A stretch of 64,000 nt of DNA, from positions 152,199,971 through 152,263,970 of the forward strand of contig NC_081411.1 in NCBI RefSeq assembly GCF_030272615.1. The letters run 5' to 3'. This document shows, piece after piece, positions 57,414 to 64,000 of the stretch. Position numbers and translations under genes: made by a program. The stretch's first letter is position 1. Each line of letters begins with the position of its first letter. Below the pieces are notes generated by a model. That model did not search any database, was not told where the DNA came from, and saw nothing but the letters and a program-made list of their open reading frames with translations. Source of the DNA: Cryptomeria japonica. Its lineage: Eukaryota > Streptophyta > Pinopsida > Cupressales > Cupressaceae.

Positions 57414-58799
57414 TGTTGGATATCATTGGCATATGATGAACCAGCATGTTGATATGATGATAATGTATGTTGTCATTGATGTCAATAAGTTCAAGTGAAC
57501 CGGTGTCAGGGTGTCACTAAGTGTGACTACCGGTTGGTAGTCTCAGTTCTATGGTTATCAGTTTGGCGATCCATCTTGTATGATGCAACTGATGATAATC
57601 TATGATGAGTTAGCTAAGAGGTGTGAATGAGATCAAGGTGCCATGTCATCCTTGTGTGCGTGAAGGATTGAGGTATGAGAAGATCGACTATGTTTGAAGT
57701 CTACCTCGGGAATGATCATTCTTCTTAGTCGTATGAGAAGAAATCGTGATGGGTTACTGATTCCCATGTGCGGTGAAGAATGAACAATGCAGAATGTCTT
57801 GTGATCTATTTGAAATTGTAATACTCTATGCAATGTGTTTGGATGGTTAGGATTGGACAACCTATGTTGTAAACCTAAGATGCTTAGGGTTTAGGGTTTA
57901 TGCTACCGACCTAACTGATGTCTATAAGGTCGATGATGTTTTTTATTGTAAAGTTGTTGGCAAATGTTGTGTTTGTGTATCCAAGTGATGAGATACTTGC
58001 CAGACCAATGAGTGGAAAACTACAGAGTGTGATTGCAGAGTAGAGGAAATGAAAAGGATCTGCCTTGGCATGTAGTGTTGTTATCAGATCAAAGTTTTAC
58101 CTATTGTCTTCTAATCATTTCAACAGTTAGAAAATCCCTTTACCGGGTAGCTTTAATAATCTTATTGTAAAACCTATAACTAGGTGACTTAAGATCATTG
58201 AGTTCTTCAAATCCTCTAGAGAGGTAACCTTTAACAGGGTTTCAACCTTTAATAGGGTATATAGCCATCCCTTAACCGAGTGATCTCTAACAGGATCGGT
58301 TCCTAGAAGAACCTTATTGTATAGTCTTTAACCGAACTAGGCTCCTAATAGGACTAGCTTCAAAAGAGTTCAAAATGAGCTTGTGGGTATTCATCCCCAC
58401 CGTGGTTTTTCCCATTTGGGCTTCCGCGTGAAAAATCTTTGTGTTATGTGTTATGTGTTATGTGTTATGCATTTTTCATGTAATGTTTATGAATTTATTG
58501 GTTGAAAGATTATGCATGCAAAGCTAATAGGTTATGGTATTTCTAGTATACCACATGCATATGTTTATGGGTGAAGTTGATGTTAGGTATTGATTGTATC
58601 TGAAGTGTTCAGACTTATCAGTTTATGGTGTCTAGTGTCTTACTGTGTTTAACCGGTATTGCAATGGTTAAGTTCAGTAATGGTGATAACCAGTTGGTAT
58701 TGCTTTAGTTAGATAAGTTGTTGGGAGAGTTTTATCTATATTGATTCACCCCCCCTCTCAGTACCAGTTGGGGTATCTATTGTTCATCATTATTCATCA
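57414..58799 (+). repeat. 3' LTR of element 4
   Basis: 1386 bp, colinear with 51589-52982 with substitutions and small indels. One example is loss of about 35 bp near 57500 relative to the 5' copy. Confidence 0.95.
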
Positions 58800-60676
58800 A
58801 TTTAGGTATGATCTTACTCTTAAACTCATTCATAAATGCATGAACACTAGCTTTTTCAGTGATTAGATCACACCGTCTTCCAACCTTTCAATCCTTCAGT
58901 GGATACTCAACAGTTTTAAATCTTTTAACATCAACTAATTATTGTCCAAAATCATTTGAAATATTTTCATGCAAACATTCATCCAACAATGCAAGATTGC
59001 CACATATATCACATACACCGAAAACACATGCATTGAAAAGAAAATTTTGCTCATTTGGTGGGTTGCAAAATAAACTTGATATAAACTCCCTTATAGTTTC
59101 AGGTGGTATATTTATGCCACATTCTTGGAACATTCCATTACTATGCATGGTAACACATATATATCGAAATACATCATAATGGTAGTGAAATTAAACATGA
59201 TTTTTACAACAACATGTGACTCTTTCCTTGTTAATTCAAACATACCAAGGTTTACACTTTTCGAAATACCTTTAACAAATGCTAATAGTCAACACCTTAT
59301 CATCCAATTTTTTTTGTACAGTTCAGTTTGAGTCATGTCCAATAGGTGTTTTGGATGTGGATCATGAATGTTTGACCCAACTCTTAATTTAAGAACATCT
59401 CTAACATTAGATGATACTCTCGTATTATCATGCCAGAATTTTTCTATCAAAGTTTTGACTTCACCAATAAGTTTCATATCAGACCTTAGTAGTCTACCAC
59501 TAAAAGCCCACAAAGTGTTTGTCGGATCACTTTCAAAATTAACTCTTCTTTTTACAGCTCTTGACAAAGTTTTACGATGAATATTTAGATATCCACTTAT
59601 GTTACTCATCATTATTTTATTAGAATTTGTTTATCTTACTAAAGTTGTTGTTATTGCCCACCGTGCCACATTTTTATCTTTAGAATGACTTTTCTTTCCA
59701 ATTGTATCAAAGGCATTAGCAACAGTTGATACAACTTCTTTTAAAGACTCGTCCTTCTTCTTGGGTTTGACATAAAAGCCTATTTTTTTCATCACTTTTC
59801 ACATTTTAGTCATTTTAATTAGTTGTACCATTAATTGACATTGAAACCCAAATTTATTATTATAAAAAAAATGTCTAAACAATCTATTTGCATGTGTCCT
59901 AATCTGTCTCCATGAAACCAAGCCAGGAAGGTTGTCTAGTACATCACTTTTAATTTCAAAATTTTCATTCGTTTGATTATCATTCCAACATGTTTCATTT
60001 TCAATTGGTGTTTCCATGTTTGCATCCACATTATTGGTTTTAGTTGCAAGTGGATTTTCAATTTCATTTGGAGTTTCAAATTCGGTTTCGATTTCGGTTT
60101 CAAGTTGAGATCGAGTTTTATTTGGGGTTTCAATTTGGATTTCAATTTCAGTTTTAACTTGAGTTCTAATTTCATTTGGGGTTTAATTTTTAATTGACGT
60201 TTGATTTAATAAGTAACCCGATTCTATTAAATCACCAATTTCTTCATGAGAAAAAACATAGGGTTGTGAAGACATACATGTATCCAATAATGGATTAGAA
60301 GATGCACCTGAATTAAATGGTTCTATTGTGTTTCCTTCGTTAGCATTTATGGTCTCATTGATGTTCTCCTCTTCTTAAAAGATTGTGGAAATTGAAGCTT
60401 CTTGTCTCATTCTTGATCTTCTCTCTCATTGACGTATTGTCTCCTTCTCCCTATTTGTTGCAATCTCCTCAGGTGTCAGAACCTTCCTTTGCCTCTTCCT
60501 GCATTGATTTGATCCCATGGCTGCACCAAATTTTGAATTCGAATCGATCTCCTTACCAAATCGACAATAAGACAAAAAAAGAGAATGATTAATCAAAACA
60601 TTCTCTTTGCAAATCGTACTTGTTAGAAAATGATTAAAAAATCATTCAATCATTGGGATTTGTACTTGTGGGCCAG

Positions 60677-62908
60677 ATTTTGATCTACAATTGTTGATGA
60701 TGATTTGTTTTTCTCTTTGAATGTAATCACAAATGTTGCATGAAATGGCATGGACATGACAAAACTCTAATCACACACACACACAACATGTGACTCTTTC
60801 CTTGTTAATTCAAACATACCAAGGTTTACACTTTTTGAAAGACCTTTAACAAATGCTAATAGTCAACACCTTATCATCCAATTTTTTTTTGTACAATTCA
60901 GTTTGAGTCATGTCCAATAGCTGTTTTGGATGTGGATCACAAATGTTTGACCCAACTCTTAATTTAAGAACATCTCTAACATTAGATGATACTCTCGTAT
61001 TATCGTGCCAAAATTTTTCTATCAAAGTTTTGACTTCACCAGTAAGTTTCATATTAGACCTTGGTAGTCTACCACTAAAAGTCCACAAATTGTTTGTCGG
61101 ATCACTTTCAAAATTAACTCTTCTTTTTACAGCTCTTGACAAATTTTTACGATGAATATTAAGATATCCACTTATGTTACTCATCATTCTTTTATTAGAA
61201 GTTGTTTGTCGTACTAAAGTTGTTGTTATTTCCCGTTTTGCCACATTTTAATCTTTAGAATGACTTTTCTTTCCAATTGTATCAAAGGCATTAGCAATAG
61301 TCGATACATCTTCTTTTAAAGACTCGTCCTTCTTCTTGGGTTTGACATAAAAGCCTAAATTTTTCATCACTTTTCACATTTCAGTCATTTTAATTAGTTG
61401 TACCATTAATTGACATTGAAACCCAAATTTATTATTATAAAAAAAAAGGTCTAAACAATCTATTTGCATGTGTCATAATCTATCTCCATGAAACCAAGCC
61501 AGGAAGGTTGTCTAGTACATCACTTTTATTTTCAAATTTTTTATTCGTTTGATTATCATTCAAACATGTTTCATTTTCAATTGGTGTTTCCATGTCTACA
61601 TCTGCATTATTGGTTTCAGTTGTAGGTGGATTTTCAATTTCATTTGGAGTTTCAAATTCGGTTTCAATTTCAGTTTCAAGTTGAGATCTAGTTTCATTTG
61701 GGGTTTCAATTTGGATTTCAATTTGGATTTCAATTTCAGTTTTAACTTGAGTTCTAATTTCATTTGGGGTTTGATTTTCAATTGCCATTTAATTTAATAA
61801 GTAACCTAATTCTATTAAATCACCAATTTCTTCATGAGAAAAAACATAGGGTTGTGAAGACATACCTGTATCCAATAATGGATTAGAAGATGCACCTGAA
61901 TTAAATGGTTCTATTGTGTTTCCTTCGTCATCATTTATGGTCTCGTTGATGTTCTCCTCTTCTGAAATGATTGTGGAAATTGAAGTTCCTTGTCTCATTC
62001 TTGATCTTCTCTCTCATTGACATATTGCCTCCTTCTCCCTATTTCCTACAATCTCCTCAGTTGTCAGAACCTTCTTTTGCCTCTTCCTGTGTTGATTTGA
62101 TCTCATGGCTGCACCAAATTTTGAATTCGAATCAATCTCCTTACCAGATTGACAATAAGACAAAAAAAGAGAATGATTAATCAAAACATTCTCTTTGCAA
62201 ATCATACTTGTCAGGCAATTATTGAAAAATCATTCAATCATTGGGATTTGTACTTGTGGACCAGATTCTGGCACAACAGATCTTTTCCAAAATGGGCACC
62301 CATTATTTAATGAAATGGGTGCCCGTTTTAGAATCAAGTGCCTGTTTCGCTTTCAACGGTACAAAACGAAATAGGTGCCTATTTTTTGAATTTAAAAAAT
62401 GGGCGCCCGTTTGTTAAAATTAGGGGCGGGAAACAACCCTTAGCATTATTTTTTTCTTTGGGTACAACACCTTGATTGATACCTTCACGCAATATGTATT
62501 ATACAGGGCCTAATTTGAGATAACAAAATACATGCAAGAGAAAAAAAATGTTGTTTAGCCACATGAACTTAACAATTTGGTCATTAGACCTTGCAAGCAT
62601 ATGATAACATTATTCTATAAGTACACATTATAGAGCTAAATCGTTTAAAACTAAACTTGATGTTCTACTTCAATAATTTAAACATAAACAACAATGCTAC
62701 CTATAATGTGGTGTAAAGGGTCTCTATGAAAACCATCACAAAGTTTTTACACTATTTAAGATGATCAACAAAGCATTTGCAACATATAATTTAGTAGATG
62801 TAAATGATGGGAATGGAGGTTTTCTTAAGTCAAACCTCAATTAAGGAATTAACCTTGAATGAAATAATGAAAATATCAAAATAAATGTTGAATAGATATA
62901 CCTCAGAT
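60677..62908 (-). pseudogene. Tandem copy 2 of the transposase 5' region plus its upstream sequence
   Basis: Minus-strand coding pieces repeat the N-terminal part of the transposase gene. First ATG near 62107 (MRSNQHRKRQKKVLTTEEIV), then 61998 (MRQGTSISTIISEEENINET) to a TAA at 61789, then an acidic block of ETPNE/TEIEIQ repeats (61788-61480), then 61244-60846 (NISGYLNIHRKNLSRAVKRR, DPHPKQLLDMTQTELYKK). It stops there: the Cys-rich and catalytic parts are missing. The copy carries about 640 bp of upstream sequence (62270-62908) that copy 1 lacks. It cannot encode a transposase. Confidence 0.75.
62294..62407. repeat. GC-rich hairpins upstream of transposase copy 2
   Basis: GGGCACCCATT (62294-62304) and its exact complement at 62314-62324 form an 11-bp stem. 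GGTGCC-t-ATTTTTT and AAAAAAT-g-GGCGCC (62374-62407) form a second long stem with one G-U pair. The motif family and the TATTTTTTGAAT flank are shared with 37441-37490 in the same orientation. Confidence 0.85.
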
Positions 62909-64000
62909 CTACAATTGTTGATGATGATATGTTTTTCTCTTTGAATGTAATCACAAATGTTGCATGAAATGGCATGGACATGACAAAACTCTAATCACAC
63001 ACACATACACAACATGTGACTCTTTCCTTGTTAATTCAAACATACCAAGGTTTACACTTTTTGAAAGACCTTTAACAAATGCTAATAGTCAACACCTTAT
63101 CATCCAATTTTTTTTTGTACAATTCAGTTTGAGTCATGTCCAATAGCTGTTTTGGATGTGGATCACAAATGTTTGACCCAACTCTTAATTTAAGAACATC
63201 TCTAACATTAGATGATACTCTCGTATTATCGTGCCAAAAATTTTCTATCAAAGTTTTGACTTCACTAGTAAGTTTCATATTAGACCTTGGTAGTCTACCA
63301 CTAAAAGTCCACAAATTGTTTGTCGGATCACTTTCAAAATTAACTCTTCTTTTTACAGCTCTTGACAAAGATTTACAATGAATATTAAGATATCCACTTA
63401 TGTTACTCATCATTCTTTTATTAGAAGTTGTTTGTCTTACTAAAGTTGTTGTTATTTCCTGTTTTGCCACATTTTTATCTTTAGAATGACTTTTCTTTCC
63501 AATTGTATCAAAGGCATTAGCAACAGTTGATACAACTTCTCTTAAAGACTCGTCCTTCTTCTTGGGTTTGACATAAAAGCCTAACTTTTTCATCACTTTT
63601 CACATTTTAGTCATTTTAATTAGTTGTACCATTAATTGACATTGAAACCCAAATTTATTATTATAAAAAAAATGTCTAAACAATCTATTTGCATGTGTCC
63701 TAATCTGTCTCCATGAAACCAAGCCAGGAAGGTTGTCTAGTACATCACTTTTAATTTCAAAATTTTCATTCGTTTGATTATCATTCAAACATGTTTCATT
63801 TTCAATTGGTGTTTCCATGTCTACATCCGCATTATTGGTTTCAGTTGTAGGTGGATTTTCAATTTCATTTGGAGTTTCAAATTCGGTTTCAATTTCAGTT
63901 TCAAGTTGAGATCTAGTTTCATTTGGGGTTTCAATTTGGATTTCAATTTCAGTTTTAACTTGAGTTCTAATTTCATTTGGGGTTTGATTTTCAATTGCCA
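62909..64000 (-). pseudogene. Tandem copy 3 of the transposase 5' region, cut by window edge
   Basis: It repeats from GATCTACAATTGTTGATGAT onwards and is closer to copy 2 than to copy 1 (for example GRLPRSNMKLTSEVKT against GRLLRSDMKLIGEVKT in copy 1). Coding pieces are 63596-63072 and 63818-63600, with the ETPNE repeat block running off the right end. Like copy 2 it lacks the catalytic part. Confidence 0.75.

Larger units (their letters stand above)
51589..58799 (+). mobile_element. Ty1/copia retrotransposon, complete but inactive (element 4)
   Basis: The LTRs at 51589-52982 and 57414-58799 both begin TGTTGGATATC and end ATTCATCA. They are flanked by the perfect target duplication ATTTA (51584-51588 and 58800-58804). 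Primer-binding site, one gag-pol frame in copia order (protease, integrase, RT, RNase H) and a polypurine tract are all present. Insertion was into the transposase gene, in opposite orientation. LTRs differ noticeably (several percent by eye, plus indels), so this copy is older than the Tat-type element. Confidence 0.95.
50128..60518 (-). pseudogene. DDE-transposase-like gene with introns, split by a copia insertion
   Basis: On the minus strand from about 60518. An acidic N-terminal region (60410-59900) is followed by a helical block (LNIHRKTLSRAVKRRVNFES, then FWHDNTRVSSNVRDVLKLRV) and a Cys-rich block (FLFNACVFGVCDICGNLALL, near 59000). Copia then interrupts (51589-58799). The core continues with MVVDFVENYTLAPQDEV (about 51500-51450), FYMSDNKLHSSEFVPYCF, WSDNCTEQFKN (Asp codon 51222-51224) and RHGK...HDGVGECVKRALCREQ (about 51118-51060). 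Two introns precede a last exon (about 50517-50128). The order D, then WSD-QFK, then HGK-DGVG-VKR matches a transposase-like family known from cnidarians and arthropods. Stops (for example near 51450) and the insertion make it inactive. Confidence 0.7.

Noticed and set aside
37378-62407. The two GGGTGCCC hairpin clusters as terminal inverted repeats of one 25-kb transposon
   Set aside because: The shared flank is in direct, not inverted, orientation, and no matching target duplication was seen.
1-64000. tRNA, rRNA or organelle-derived genes
   Set aside because: No tRNA-like cloverleaf with conserved boxes or rRNA stretch was noticed on either strand; this was by eye only and a tRNAscan-SE run would settle it.

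Overview
The window looks like nuclear DNA of a large, repeat-rich seed-plant genome. A conifer is most likely; this is inferred from the style of the transposable elements, the AT-rich spacers and the low gene density, and no species marker was found. I support one intact host gene, a ten-exon serine carboxypeptidase-like gene (14346-17062, + strand). Nearly everything else is nested or decayed transposable elements.

Layout. 1-2500: the 5' end of a minus-strand LTR retrotransposon cut by the window edge, with a 5' LTR, a primer-binding-like site, a hairpin-rich leader and the start of a gag-like ORF. It is inserted inside the RNase H region of an older minus-strand Ty3/gypsy element (2501 to about 6022). 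6200-8224: a broken transposon-associated ORF with an inverted partial copy beside it. 8225-12440: a heavily decayed plus-strand LINE, split by a dispersed repeat. 14269-17062: promoter and carboxypeptidase gene. 18990-35412: a complete 16.4-kb plus-strand Ty3/gypsy element of Tat/Ogre type. It has 795- and 858-bp LTRs, the 5-bp target duplication AAAAT, a polypurine tract, gag-pro, RT, RNase H, a second RNase H, integrase, and an antisense ORF with a plant mobile domain. 39791-45943: a minus-strand LINE with ORF1 and ORF2. 47471-49560: an unrecognised multi-exon plus-strand ORF. 50128-60518: a minus-strand, intron-bearing DDE-transposase-like gene, interrupted by a 7.2-kb Ty1/copia element (51589-58799, target duplication ATTTA). 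The transposase's 5' part is tandemly repeated three times (58805-64000).

The most unusual signals are non-coding structures in the Tat-type element. (1) Seven 25-nt hairpins have a constant 15-nt loop and 5-bp arms that change in a compensatory way, placed just upstream of the antisense ORF. (2) A CGTCTGTG motif recurs every 19-21 bp in the gag leader, and again in inverted orientation in the leader of the antisense ORF. (3) A family of stem-loops with a GGTGAAAA entry and a CGCC-like exit flanks pol, with inner stems that covary. Other hairpin families occur in the first element (four copies) and near 37.4 kb and 62.3 kb.

Most elements are dead. Many in-frame stops fit C-to-T or G-to-A change, and zinc-knuckle cysteines have become tyrosines in two elements. 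The carboxypeptidase reading frame is intact once splice sites are assigned.
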